DNA from: Actinoplanes italicus
GTDB taxonomy: Bacteria; Actinomycetota; Actinomycetes; Mycobacteriales; Micromonosporaceae
NCBI RefSeq assembly: GCF_003001815.1
Contig: NZ_PVMZ01000011.1
Location: 186,001 to 250,000 of the forward strand
Reading direction: 5' to 3'
Length of the DNA: 64,000 nt
In this document: one piece after another, positions 33,446-42,009 of the stretch
Position numbering within the stretch: position 1 is the first letter of the stretch
Layout of the letters: each line of letters opens with the position of its first letter
The notes under the pieces: model-generated
Seen by the model: only the letters and a program-made list of their open reading frames with translations
Databases searched by the model: none
What the model was told of the DNA's origin: nothing
Position numbers and translations under genes: made by a program

Positions 33446-34197
33446 TCGAACTGACCGGTGTGCACAAGTCGTTCGGCAGCATCGAGGTACTGCGCGGCGT
33501 CGACCTGTCGGCGAAGGCCGGCACGGTCACCGTGATCCTCGGCCCGTCCGGCTCGGGCAAGTCGACCCTGCTGCGCTGCATCAACCACCTGGAGAAGGTC
33601 GACCGCGGCACGGTACGGGTCGATGGCGAGCTGATCGGCTACCGGCAGAACGGCAACCGGCTGCATGAACTCAGCGAGCGGCAGATCCTCAAGCAGCGCG
33701 CCAGGATCGGCTTCGTCTTCCAGAACTTCAACCTGTTCCCACACCTCACGGCCCTGCAAAACGTGGCCGAGGCGCAGATCTCGGCGCTGCGCAGAACCAC
33801 GAGCCAGGCGTACGAGAAGGCCCATGAGCTGCTGGAGCTGGTGGACCTCTGGGACCGCGCCGGGGCGTACCCGCGTCAGCTCTCCGGGGGCCAGCAGCAG
33901 CGGGTGGCCATCGCCCGGGCACTGGCACTGGACCCGAAACTGATCCTCTTCGACGAGCCCACCTCCGCGCTCGACCCGGAACTCGTCGGCGAGGTCCTGG
34001 ACGTGCTGCGCGATCTGGCCGCCCGCGGCACCACGATGATCGTGGTCACGCACGAGATCGGTTTCGCGCGGGAGGCCGCCGACACGGTCGTGTTCATGGA
34101 CGACGGCCGCATCGTCGAGCGGGGCCGCCCCGACCAGGTGCTCGACAACCCCCAGCACGAGCGGACCCGCGCCTTCCTCTCCAAAGTCCTCGTCTAG
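33442..34197 (+). CDS. Polar amino acid ABC transporter ATP-binding protein
   Basis: A 251-residue ATPase of the GlnQ/TcyN group. It has Walker A GPSGSGKST, Q-loop VFQNFNLFPHLTALQNV, signature LSGGQQQRVAIARALA, Walker B LILFDEPTSALDPELVGEVL and MIVVTHEIGFAREAAD, all typical of amino-acid transport ATPases. It is translationally coupled to the permease (ATGA). Cystine, glutamine and arginine importers share this sequence pattern. Confidence 0.87.
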   Translation: MIELTGVHKSFGSIEVLRGVDLSAKAGTVTVILGPSGSGKSTLLRCINHLEKVDRGTVRVDGELIGYRQNGNRLHELSERQILKQRARIGFVFQNFNLFPHLTALQNVAEAQISALRRTTSQAYEKAHELLELVDLWDRAGAYPRQLSGGQQQRVAIARALALDPKLILFDEPTSALDPELVGEVLDVLRDLAARGTTMIVVTHEIGFAREAADTVVFMDDGRIVERGRPDQVLDNPQHERTRAFLSKVLV

Positions 34198-34251
34198 GCG
34201 TTCCGGCACCCGGATTCTTCATCTCCCACTTTCCGAGAAACAGGAGCATTC

Positions 34252-35235
34252 ATGCGTACGAAATGGATAGTCGGTCTTGCGGCGGTGGCCCTGAGCCTGA
34301 CCGCCTGCGCCGCACCGGAGGAGAAAGCGCCGGTGCCGGCCGCGGCGGCCGGAAACGCCTCCGCCGCGGCCGCGCCCAGCCTCAACACCGGGCCGGAGCA
34401 GAACCGGATCAAGCCGCCGAAGGACGAGGCCGCCGCCGCGCTGCTGCCGGCCGACGTCAAGGCGTCCGGCAAGCTGATCATCGGCGTCGGCGCGGCCGGG
34501 TCCGGCTTCCCGCCGCTCGCCTTCGCCGCCACCGACAACAAGACGCTGATCGGCAACGAGCCCGACATCGCCGTCGCGATCGCCAGCACCCTGGGCCTCG
34601 AACCGGTCCTGGAGAACACCTCCTGGGAGAACCTGTTCATCGGCCTGGACAGCGGCAAGTTCCAGCTCGGCGCGTCGAACATCACCGTCACCGAGGAGCG
34701 CAAGCTCAAGTACGACTTCGTCACCTACCGCCTGGACAACCTGGCGTGGCTGGCGAAGAAGGGCTCCGGCCTCAAGATCACCGAGCCGAAGGACATCGCC
34801 GGCAAGAAGGTCTCGGTGAGCTCCGGCACCAACCAGGAGAAGATCCTGGTCGAGTGGGCCGAAGAGGTGAAGAAGGCGGGCCTGCCCGCGGTCGACATCA
34901 AGTACTACCAGACCAACCAGGCCGTCTATCTGGCGCTCGGCTCCGGTCAGATCGACATCCACCTCGGCCCGAACCCGTCGGCCGCCTACCACGTCGCGAC
35001 CACCGGCCAGACCGAGATCGTCGGCACCTACTCCGGCGCCGGCAAGGACCTCCAGGGCCTTATCGCACTGACCACCAAGAAGGACAACGGCCTGGTCAAG
35101 GCGTACGCCGCGGCGCTCGACAAGCTCATCGCCTCCGGTGACTACGCTCGCATCCTCGAGCGCTGGAACCTCAAGAACGAAGGCGTCACGAAGGCCGAGG
35201 TCAACCCGCCGGGCCTGCCGATCGAGGGCAAGTGA
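34252..35235 (+). CDS. Amino acid ABC transporter substrate-binding lipoprotein
   Basis: A 327-residue SBP_bac_3-type lipoprotein: lipobox LTAC (Cys19), an Ala/Pro-rich linker, then the binding domain starting SGKLIIGVGAAGSGFPPLAF. The pattern NEPDIAVAIASTLGLEPVLENTSWENLFIGLDSGKFQLGASNITVTEER is standard for polar amino acid or cystine binders. AGGAG precedes the ATG at 5-6 nt. It completes the importer with the two genes before it. The GNAT gene overlaps its stop. Confidence 0.86.
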   Translation: MRTKWIVGLAAVALSLTACAAPEEKAPVPAAAAGNASAAAAPSLNTGPEQNRIKPPKDEAAAALLPADVKASGKLIIGVGAAGSGFPPLAFAATDNKTLIGNEPDIAVAIASTLGLEPVLENTSWENLFIGLDSGKFQLGASNITVTEERKLKYDFVTYRLDNLAWLAKKGSGLKITEPKDIAGKKVSVSSGTNQEKILVEWAEEVKKAGLPAVDIKYYQTNQAVYLALGSGQIDIHLGPNPSAAYHVATTGQTEIVGTYSGAGKDLQGLIALTTKKDNGLVKAYAAALDKLIASGDYARILERWNLKNEGVTKAEVNPPGLPIEGK

Positions 35236-35927
35236 CCCGCGCGCTCGCCCCGGCCGCGGTCCTGGACAACCCGGCGTGGAGCTCCCTCATCGGTGCGCAC
35301 TCAGGTTTCGCGGTGGTGCACGGGCAGGCGGCACGGTACGACCACGAGGTCGCCCCGTTCCACGCCCTGGCCGACCCGTCCGATCCGCGGGCCTGGGCCG
35401 ATCTGACCGCACTGGTCGCGCCCGGGACCGCGGTGACGATCGCCGGGGCGGGCGCGGCCGCCCATCCGGGCTGGCAGGTCGACGGCAGCGTCGCCGGTGT
35501 CCAGCTGGTCGACGTCTCACTGCGGCCGGCCCCGGCTCCGGACGCCGTCCGGCTCGGCGCCGCCGACGTACCGGAGATCCTCGACCTGATCGACCGCACC
35601 CAGCCCGGCCCGTTCCGCCGGCGGACCGTCGAGCTCGGCACCTACCTGGGACTGCGCTCGGCGGACGGCCGGTTGGTCGCGATGGCCGGCGAGCGGCTGC
35701 ACCCGGCCGGGTGGACCGAGATCAGCGCGGTCTGCACCGACCCGGCACATCGGAAGAAGGGCCTGGCCACGTACCTGATCAGGGCGGTCGCGGCCGGAAT
35801 CCGGGAGCGCGGGGAGACCCCGTTCCTGCACACGTCGGCCGGCAACGTGACCGCCATCCGGCTGTACGAGTCGATCGGGTTCCTGCTGCGGAAACGGACC
35901 GACTTCACAGCCTATCGGCGGCTCTGA
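35232..35927 (+). CDS. GNAT family N-acetyltransferase
   Basis: A 231-residue GNAT protein. The acetyl-CoA-binding core is in the C-terminal half: TEISAVCTDPAHRKKGLATYLIRAVAAGI (motif A, R-x-x-G-x-A) and LHTSAGNVTAIRLYESIGFLLRKRTDF. The N-terminal half is more divergent. GTG 35232 overlaps the binding-protein stop, so it belongs to the importer operon. In Bacillus ytmI-type loci an acetyltransferase in this position N-acetylates S-alkyl-cysteines; the same role here is inference. Confidence 0.8.
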   Translation: MTRALAPAAVLDNPAWSSLIGAHSGFAVVHGQAARYDHEVAPFHALADPSDPRAWADLTALVAPGTAVTIAGAGAAAHPGWQVDGSVAGVQLVDVSLRPAPAPDAVRLGAADVPEILDLIDRTQPGPFRRRTVELGTYLGLRSADGRLVAMAGERLHPAGWTEISAVCTDPAHRKKGLATYLIRAVAAGIRERGETPFLHTSAGNVTAIRLYESIGFLLRKRTDFTAYRRL

Positions 35928-36939
35928 CCGGATTCTCCCCGCCGGGGCTCTCCTCGCCGGGGCTCTCCTCGGCGGCGGCGACCGGGATCTCCTCGTTCGC
36001 CGCGGCGAGCGCCTCCATCTCGTCGCGGGCCTCGCGCTCCGCCGATCCGGGCAGGTCCCGGCCCGCGACCTCGACCAGATGGTGCCGCAGCGACTGGGCG
36101 GCCACACTCAACGGCCGGTTCCGCTGGTGCATCACCCCGATCGGCGGGTGCGCCGGCGGAGGATGCAACTGACGTACCGCGATCACCGGTCCGGCCTCCG
36201 CGGCCACCGTCCGGGACAGCAGGCCCACCCCCAGACCGGCTCCGACCAGCTCGCGGACCCCGGCAAGGCTGTGCGTCTCGAAATACACGCGCGGCAGGAA
36301 TCCGGCGGACCGGGCCGCGTCCTCCAGGATCCAGCGCAGCCCACTCCCGGGCGGCATGCTGACGAACGGCTCATCGCGTACCTCTCCCAGTGTCAGCCGG
36401 CCGCCGTGGGCCAGCGCGTGCCCCGGCGGCAGGGCCAGCAGCAGCCGCTCGTCGGCGAGCGGCACCGCGTCGAAACGGGGCGGCAGATCGGCGTACATCG
36501 GCCCGACCACCAGGTCGAGCTCACCGTTGTCGCAGGCGCCGAGCAGCCCGGTGATCCGCCCGGAACGCAGCCGTACCGCGATCTGCGGATGCCGGTCACG
36601 GAACTTCGCCAGCGCACCGGCCAGGTCGTACGGCCCCAGCGCGGCCGTGGCACCGATCAGCACCCGCCCGCTGACCACCGCGGTGATCTCGGTCATCTCA
36701 CCGCGGGCCCCGTCGAGCTCGGCCAGGATCCGCCGCGCCCGGGCCACGAACATCTCCCCCGCCGGGGTGAGCGCGACCTTGCGGGTGGTCCGCGCGAACA
36801 GCGTCACCCCGAGCTCCACCTCGAGAGCCCGCACTTGCGACGACACCGCCGACTGCGCCACATGCAGCCGCTCGGCCGCGCGGGTGAACCCGCCGTAGCG
36901 AGCCACCGCCTCGACATAGCTGAGCTGCCGGATCTCCAC
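35905..36939 (-). CDS. LysR family transcriptional regulator
   Basis: A regulator of about 344 residues. The N-terminal HTH is IRQLSYVEAVARYGGFTRAAERLHVAQSAVSSQVRALEVELG, and the effector-binding domain follows (GRVLIGATAALGPYDLAGALAKFRDRHPQIAVRL...). The C-terminus is an unusually long acidic Glu/Pro tail. It converges on and overlaps the GNAT gene end by 23 nt. The start is uncertain: GTG 36939 fits the family, while GTG 36993 would add 18 residues. It may control the adjacent importer. Confidence 0.8.
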   Translation of the reverse strand: MEIRQLSYVEAVARYGGFTRAAERLHVAQSAVSSQVRALEVELGVTLFARTTRKVALTPAGEMFVARARRILAELDGARGEMTEITAVVSGRVLIGATAALGPYDLAGALAKFRDRHPQIAVRLRSGRITGLLGACDNGELDLVVGPMYADLPPRFDAVPLADERLLLALPPGHALAHGGRLTLGEVRDEPFVSMPPGSGLRWILEDAARSAGFLPRVYFETHSLAGVRELVGAGLGVGLLSRTVAAEAGPVIAVRQLHPPPAHPPIGVMHQRNRPLSVAAQSLRHHLVEVAGRDLPGSAEREARDEMEALAAANEEIPVAAAEESPGEESPGGENPVRAADRL

Positions 36940-37277
36940 CTCCCGATGGTGATCAGCAAGCCACCCCACCACACCAACAAAGATCAAATTCACCCGGATC
37001 GGGTACGGCCGGAGCGTCCCGACACGACGTCTCCCCGGGTCCCGCGGCCGGCGCCACGGTCAACGACCCGCCACGCGGGACCGGCGGCCTGCTCACTCGC
37101 GGCGTGAGGTCATCGACATCGGCCCGGGGTACGTCGCCGGGGCCATGAGATGTTCCACCGACACGGTTCACTCTTCGCTTTCTCTGACGCTTGCCCACTG
37201 TGTTCATCGTCTCGGTCCGGGGATTTGGCATGATCAAGTGCTTACAGTTCTTGATCGGGGTCCGGAACAATTTATGT
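36940..37277. other. Intergenic region, no clear content
   Basis: I see no gene, strong hairpin or tandem repeat in this gap. A TTGATC at 37251-37256 with ATGTAT-like sequence 17 nt on could be a weak promoter for the ORF that follows. Confidence 0.4.
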
Positions 37278-39311
37278 ATGGGGCAGGCTTCATTGTTCAG
37301 TCGCGCGGAAACAGCCGCGATGCGCGATCGGACCGCGTCGCGGAATTACTCTGCGAGCCGGGATGAATTCCGCCGTGAGCACGAGCGGCGCCGGTTCTGG
37401 GGATTGCGCCGGCGGCATGCCGAGAAACTGCGCCGGAACCGCGAGGCCGGGTGTGGCTCCGCCCCGTCCCCGTCCGATCCGGCTCCCGCGGCCCTGCTGA
37501 TCGTTCCGCTCTCTCCCTCGCGCCCCGCGGGGACATCCTCCGCTGTGGAGCCGTCGACTCCATCGGTGTCGGCCGCCGCCTCAGCCACGTCCTCGACCCG
37601 CACCTCAGCCCCGCCTTCGGCCTCCGCCATTCCCTCGGCCTCCGCTTCGACCACGGCTTCACCCACGCCCTCGGCCCTCGCCTCCGCCACACCCTCCGCC
37701 TCCCCTTCACCCACGCCCTCGACCCCCACCTCCGCCACACCCTCGGCCCCCACCTCCGCCACACCCTCGGCCCCCACCTCCGCCACACCCTCGGCCCCCA
37801 CCTCCGCCACGCCCTCGGCCCTCGCCTCCGCCACGCCCTCGGCCCTCGCCTCCGCCACGCCCTCGGCCCTCGCCTCCGCCACGCCCTCGGCCCTCGCCTC
37901 CGCCAGGCCCTCGGCTCTCGCTTCGGCCTCGTCTTCGCCGGATCGATACTCGGCGGCACGACCCGCTGCCTCGGCAACGTTGGCAGCACCTTGTGCAGTG
38001 CAAGCAGTCAGCTCGGCGGAGGTAGCACCGGGTGGACTATTCCGGCGGCCACGGATCGCGGTACGACCGGTTGATCCGGTGGCACCGAGTTCGATCACGC
38101 GGGGTGCACCATTTCGCTGGGCGCAGCGGTCGCTGCTTGCGATTCGGCGACCTGAGCGTTGCGCCGGGCCAGCGATGCCGTCCGCGTCTCGCCCGGTGCA
38201 CTGTGGAATATTGTTGAATGGGGGTGGTCTTCGCAGGACGGAGGTCACGGTAATGGATTTCGGTGCTTTCCTTCCCGCCCGCGCCGATTGCGGTCACCCG
38301 GCGATGGTCACCGAAAACACAACCGACTTCTGTTTAATACTTTCCGCTTTCCGGTTCGAACGGGACCAGTCCAACCAGAAAGGCGTTCCTGGCCTGGTCG
38401 GGGCTGCGCGGAAGAATTCAGAATCAGCATTTGCTGGGAGCTGCCGTTTCGATACGGCTGGCGGAAAAGCGAGCACCTTCCCGCCAGTGCCGGGCGACAC
38501 TCACCGGGCCGGCGCCTTCCACAAGCCCGTCGACGTCTCACCAAGCCAGGCGACATCCCGGCAAGCCGGCGACGTCTCACCAAGCCAGGCGACATCCCGG
38601 CGACGTCTCACCAAGCCAGGCGACATCCCAGCAAGCCAGGCGATGTCTCACCAAGCCAGGCGACGTCTCACCAAGCCAGGCGACATCCCAGCAAGCCGGG
38701 CGATGTCTCACCAAGCCAGGCGACGTCTCACCAAGCCGGGCGACATCCCGGCAAGCTCGACCACTCCCCAGCAAGCCCGACAGCATCCCGCCAACCCGCG
38801 ACGCCCGCCACTGGGCTGTCCGCCACGCCAGACCTCCACCGGACCAAGGCTGAGAGACGTCCGCCAAGCCGGTCGCCCTCCGCCAACCAATACCTTCGCC
38901 GACCCGGGCGAGAAGCCAGACCTTGCCGAGCGACACCCGCGACACCGGGCGACATGCACTGCCTCGAATTTCTCCACCGGGCCCGCCAATTGCGGAACCA
39001 CCCGTCCGCCTCCTCGGTCAGCCCGACGTGCGAGGCGACGAGGTACACCGGTATCCCCAGGCCGGGGGATCCCTGTTTTCGGGCGCGTCGGGTTCCCGCC
39101 CTTCAGGGGACCGGGTTGGACGACCGGCGCGGCAGGAGGTGCGTCGTCCCGGCGGTCAGGCTGGGCGGTATGGCGTGGAATCGCGTCGGCCGGCACGGGT
39201 CGGCCGCCGGTCAGCGGTTACGGGGTGGCGAGGATGGCGATGTCGTCGCGGGTGAGGCTTCCGGCTACGAGGGTTCCGTTGTGTTCGGCGGCCGATGTCA
39301 CGAAGCCGTAG
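37278..39311 (+). CDS. Uncertain ORF: basic N-terminal domain followed by minisatellite-derived sequence
   Basis: Only the first 55 residues look like real protein: FSRAETAAMRDRTASRNYSASRDEFRREHERRRFWGL, a basic helical domain like small Micromonosporaceae proteins of unknown role. After that the frame runs through a 24-bp minisatellite coding PSALASAT/PSAPTSAT units, then low-complexity sequence, then a 20-bp repeat array that is open in several frames. The 3' end overlaps the next gene on the other strand, so the true stop is probably earlier, or the tail is a frameshifted remnant. The opposite strand is open too (37346-38248) but lacks a convincing domain. A second start with a good RBS lies at 38253. 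No function can be assigned. Confidence 0.4.
   Translation: MGQASLFSRAETAAMRDRTASRNYSASRDEFRREHERRRFWGLRRRHAEKLRRNREAGCGSAPSPSDPAPAALLIVPLSPSRPAGTSSAVEPSTPSVSAAASATSSTRTSAPPSASAIPSASASTTASPTPSALASATPSASPSPTPSTPTSATPSAPTSATPSAPTSATPSAPTSATPSALASATPSALASATPSALASATPSALASARPSALASASSSPDRYSAARPAASATLAAPCAVQAVSSAEVAPGGLFRRPRIAVRPVDPVAPSSITRGAPFRWAQRSLLAIRRPERCAGPAMPSASRPVHCGILLNGGGLRRTEVTVMDFGAFLPARADCGHPAMVTENTTDFCLILSAFRFERDQSNQKGVPGLVGAARKNSESAFAGSCRFDTAGGKASTFPPVPGDTHRAGAFHKPVDVSPSQATSRQAGDVSPSQATSRRRLTKPGDIPASQAMSHQARRRLTKPGDIPASRAMSHQARRRLTKPGDIPASSTTPQQARQHPANPRRPPLGCPPRQTSTGPRLRDVRQAGRPPPTNTFADPGEKPDLAERHPRHRATCTASNFSTGPANCGTTRPPPRSARRARRRGTPVSPGRGIPVFGRVGFPPFRGPGWTTGAAGGASSRRSGWAVWRGIASAGTGRPPVSGYGVARMAMSSRVRLPATRVPLCSAADVTKP
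37668..37925. repeat. 24-bp minisatellite, about ten units
   Basis: Units of 24 bp with the form CCCTCGGCCCTCGCCTCC plus GCCACG, in variants that code PSALASAT or PSAPTSAT. The period keeps the reading frame, so it may be translated as an Ala/Ser/Pro/Thr-rich linker. Confidence 0.7.
38253..38500 (+). other. Possible second gene start with a strong ribosome binding site
   Basis: GGAGGT (38240-38245) lies 7 nt before an ATG at 38253, the best RBS in this 2-kb stretch. The frame reads MDFGAFLPARADCGHPAMVTE and continues without a stop into the repeat array. It is the same frame as the preceding ORF. The segment is less GC-rich than its surroundings. The product is not recognised. Confidence 0.35.
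38524..38765. repeat. 20-bp minisatellite array
   Basis: Repeats built on CACCAAGCCAGGCGACGTCT and the variant GCAAGCCAGGCGACATCCC alternate about eleven times. The period is not a multiple of three, so a protein read through it changes motif every unit. There are no unique spacers. Confidence 0.7.
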
Positions 39312-40204
39312 GAGCCGTCCGAAGAACGTAGGTCGTGCACGATCCGACCTGTGGGGTCGAAGGCCATCACCCAGGCTATCGGCACTGCTCCGGGGCGGAA
39401 CGCCACGGGCAGGTTCCACACCAGGAGCCGTAGGAAGCCCGGTAGTGGGAGCAGACGGTCCAGCAGCCGGTCCCGGGGTGCCGCGATTCCGGCCCAGATC
39501 AAGCCGTCGCTGCCCAGCCACAGGTTGTCGGGGAAGCCTGGCAGGTTCTCGACCAGCATTTCTGTCGTGCCGGCGCGGGGGCCGTCCAGCAGGTACCTCT
39601 GGATCCGGTATCCGGCCGTCTCCGCCACCAGCAGGCTCAATCCGTCCGCTGCCAGGACCAGGCCGTTGGCGAACTTCAACCCGTCCAGCAACACGGTCAC
39701 GGCGCCGGACGGGTCTCGTTGCAGCAGGCGGCCGGTGCAGGAGTGCTCGAACACGTCGCCCAGGTGGTCGTCGAGGTTCCAGCGGGTGGTCGACGACGTG
39801 AAATAGATCGTACCGTCGGGGGCCTCGACCACGTTGCTGGCGAAGGTGAGCGGCTCGCCGTCCACGGTGTCCACCAACACCTCCACGGTGCCGTCAGTGG
39901 CGACCCTCAGCAGTCCGCGATCGTGGTCGCAGACCAGCACGCCGCCGTCGGCGCCGGGGTGCAGGCCGAGAGGGCGTCCGCCGGTTTCGGCCAGCACCGT
40001 CCGGTCGCCGTTCGCCGGGTCGATTCGCACGATCCGGCCGTCGGCGAGGCCGGTGATCATCCGGCCGTCCGCGTCGAACACGACGTCCTCGGGTCCGTGC
40101 CCGCCGGTCGGCAGGGTGTACAGCACGCGCAGGGGCGCGGCCGGCTCGCCGGGAGCGAGTGCCGGCGGCGACCAGCGGCGCGGCCGGATCCATCGACGGG
40201 CCAT
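39218..40204 (-). CDS. Strictosidine synthase/SMP-30-like beta-propeller protein
   Basis: A 328-residue six-bladed beta-propeller of the strictosidine-synthase-like/gluconolactonase group. Typical blocks are GPEDVVFDADGRMITGLADGRI, PLGLHPGADGGVLVCD, FASNVVEAPDGTIYFTSST and LLDGLKFANGLVLAADGLSLLVAET, then FPDNLWLGSDGLIWAGI. Relatives hydrolyse lactones or esters. GGAGGT lies 5 nt before the ATG at 40204. No signal peptide is apparent. Substrate unknown. Confidence 0.8.
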   Translation of the reverse strand: MARRWIRPRRWSPPALAPGEPAAPLRVLYTLPTGGHGPEDVVFDADGRMITGLADGRIVRIDPANGDRTVLAETGGRPLGLHPGADGGVLVCDHDRGLLRVATDGTVEVLVDTVDGEPLTFASNVVEAPDGTIYFTSSTTRWNLDDHLGDVFEHSCTGRLLQRDPSGAVTVLLDGLKFANGLVLAADGLSLLVAETAGYRIQRYLLDGPRAGTTEMLVENLPGFPDNLWLGSDGLIWAGIAAPRDRLLDRLLPLPGFLRLLVWNLPVAFRPGAVPIAWVMAFDPTGRIVHDLRSSDGSYGFVTSAAEHNGTLVAGSLTRDDIAILATP

Positions 40205-40719
40205 CGGAACCTCCGAACACTGCGGTCGGGAACGGTGTGGCGATCAGAAGGAGACAAGGCTACGGAGACAAGGCTGCGATCAGAACGGCGCGGCGATCAG
40301 ACGGAGACAAGGCTGCGGTCAGAACGGCGCGGCGATCGCATGGGGACAAGGCTGCGGTCAGGAAGGCCGATGCGGTGGCCAAGGCTGCGGTGGTCGAAAG
40401 GTTGCGGTGGTCAGAGGGCTGCGGAGGTCAGAAGGCTGCGGAGGTCGAAAGGTTGCGGTGGTCAGAGGGCTGCGGAGGTCAGAAGGCTGCGGAGGTCAGA
40501 GGGCTGCGGCGATTGACAACCGGTGCGGTGATCAAGAGCGACTTGGCGGTGGAGGGTGAAGCGACGCCCGGAAAGGACGAGGCGGCGGTCAGAAAACCAT
40601 GCGCGGGCCGGAAGGGCAATATCAAGGCCGGAGAGACAGGACGATCGCCGAACGGACGGGGCGGTAGCCGGAAGGACCGGAGGGGCGAAGCGGAGCCAGG
40701 CGGCGGCCGGAAGAGCGGC
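40205..40719. repeat. Intergenic region with a 17-bp minisatellite
   Basis: Between 40250 and 40350 a GAGACAAGGCTGCG-type unit recurs. From about 40395 to 40512 a 17-bp unit, CGGAGGTCAGAAGGCTG and close variants, is repeated about seven times. From 40513 to 40719 I see nothing further. Open frames across the array are repeat artefacts. Confidence 0.6.
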
Positions 40720-41952
40720 TCAAGGGACGCTGTGGCGGGATGGGGCATGGTCGCTGGTCAGGGCGCGCACATCAGGCAATGCGATCACGGCGGTGCTTGC
40801 GGTGACCGCCACGGCCGCTCCGATCATCAGGAATGTCTCGGCGCCGAGTATCGGGGCCGCGAATCCGACCAGAACGTAGCCGAGCGGCAGGGTGATGAGG
40901 GAGCCGAACCAGTCGTAGGCGCTGACCCGGGACAGCATTTCGCGGGGGATGCGGCTCTGCAGGGTGGTCTCCCACAGGGTGCTGTAGACGCCCAGGCCGG
41001 AGCCTGCGATGAACGCGCCCGCCACGACGACCGCCAGTGGGGCCGACAGGGCCAGGGGCAGCAGCGCCGCCGCGAAGGCGAGCGATCCGATCATGGCGAG
41101 TACCAGGGGCCGCCGGGGGGTGAATCGCACCATCAGCAGGCCGCCGACGGCCGCGCCGGCTCCGAAGCCTGCGAGGGTGAAGCCCCAGCCGCGGGCGCCG
41201 CCGAGGCTGTCGGCGGCTATCTGTGGCCCGAGCACCAGGTAGGCCGACAGGCCGGCCAGGTGGACCACGCTGCTCTCCAGGACGCCGGCCCACAGCCAGC
41301 GGCGGGATCGGAACTCGCTCCAGCCCTCACGCAGGTCGGCGAGCACCCGGGTCGGTTCGGCACGGAACGCGGCGGTGTCGCGGGGTACGGCGAGCAGGAA
41401 CAGGACGCTGATGAGGTACGACGCGGCGTCGATGACGAACACGATGCCGGGGTTGAACGCGGCCACCAGCAGACCACCGGCGGCCGGCCCGGCGAGACTG
41501 CCGATCGACCGGCCGAAGGAGATCAGCGCGTTGGCCCGCTGCAGGCTGGCGGGCTCGTTCAGCGACGGGATGAAGCCGCTGAGGGCGGGCCGGAAGAAGG
41601 CGGTGCCGAGGCCCTCGACGGCGGCGAAGAACATCAGCGCTACCAGCGGCACGTGCCCGGTGAACCACCAGATCGCCAGTGCCGCCTGGCTGACGGCCCG
41701 GATGCCGTCGCTCATCAGCATCAGGCTCCGGCGTGACAGCCGGTCGGCCAGCACGCCGCCGACGAGGATGAACACGACGGTCGGCAGGCGGCTCGCGCCG
41801 AGGACCAGGCCGAGACCGGAGACACCATGGCCGCTGGCGAGGACGGCGAAGGCCAGCGCGACCGGCACCATCTGGGAGCCGAGCAACGACGTGTAGAACC
41901 CCGCGAGGAGGTTACGCATCGGACGGCTGATCGACGGTGGCCGGCTATCCAT
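40720..41952 (-). CDS. MFS transporter, EntS-like exporter group
   Basis: A 410-residue transporter with twelve predicted helices. The motif-A loop is GGVLADRLSRRSLMLMSDGIRA, and FFAAVEGLGTAFFRPALSGFIPSL follows, a pattern of the MFS_3 / enterobactin-exporter group found in many actinomycetes. No biosynthetic cluster adjoins, so the substrate is unknown. It is followed by the repeat region and preceded by the flavin monooxygenase operon end. Confidence 0.85.
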   Translation of the reverse strand: MDSRPPSISRPMRNLLAGFYTSLLGSQMVPVALAFAVLASGHGVSGLGLVLGASRLPTVVFILVGGVLADRLSRRSLMLMSDGIRAVSQAALAIWWFTGHVPLVALMFFAAVEGLGTAFFRPALSGFIPSLNEPASLQRANALISFGRSIGSLAGPAAGGLLVAAFNPGIVFVIDAASYLISVLFLLAVPRDTAAFRAEPTRVLADLREGWSEFRSRRWLWAGVLESSVVHLAGLSAYLVLGPQIAADSLGGARGWGFTLAGFGAGAAVGGLLMVRFTPRRPLVLAMIGSLAFAAALLPLALSAPLAVVVAGAFIAGSGLGVYSTLWETTLQSRIPREMLSRVSAYDWFGSLITLPLGYVLVGFAAPILGAETFLMIGAAVAVTASTAVIALPDVRALTSDHAPSRHSVP

Positions 41953-42009
41953 GCCAGAAGTCTGCCATAGATGATCGCCGATGGAAGCCGACCCCGTCGG
42001 TCACGTGCC

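Noticed and set aside
37346..38248. 300-residue minus-strand frame with AEGVAEAR repeats
   Set aside because: The repeats are the complement of the plus-strand minisatellite; the flanking parts lack any domain, while the plus strand has a plausible conserved N-terminus. Not fully excluded.
38524..38765. Possible CRISPR array
   Set aside because: The 20-bp units are directly joined, with no unique spacers and no cas genes nearby.
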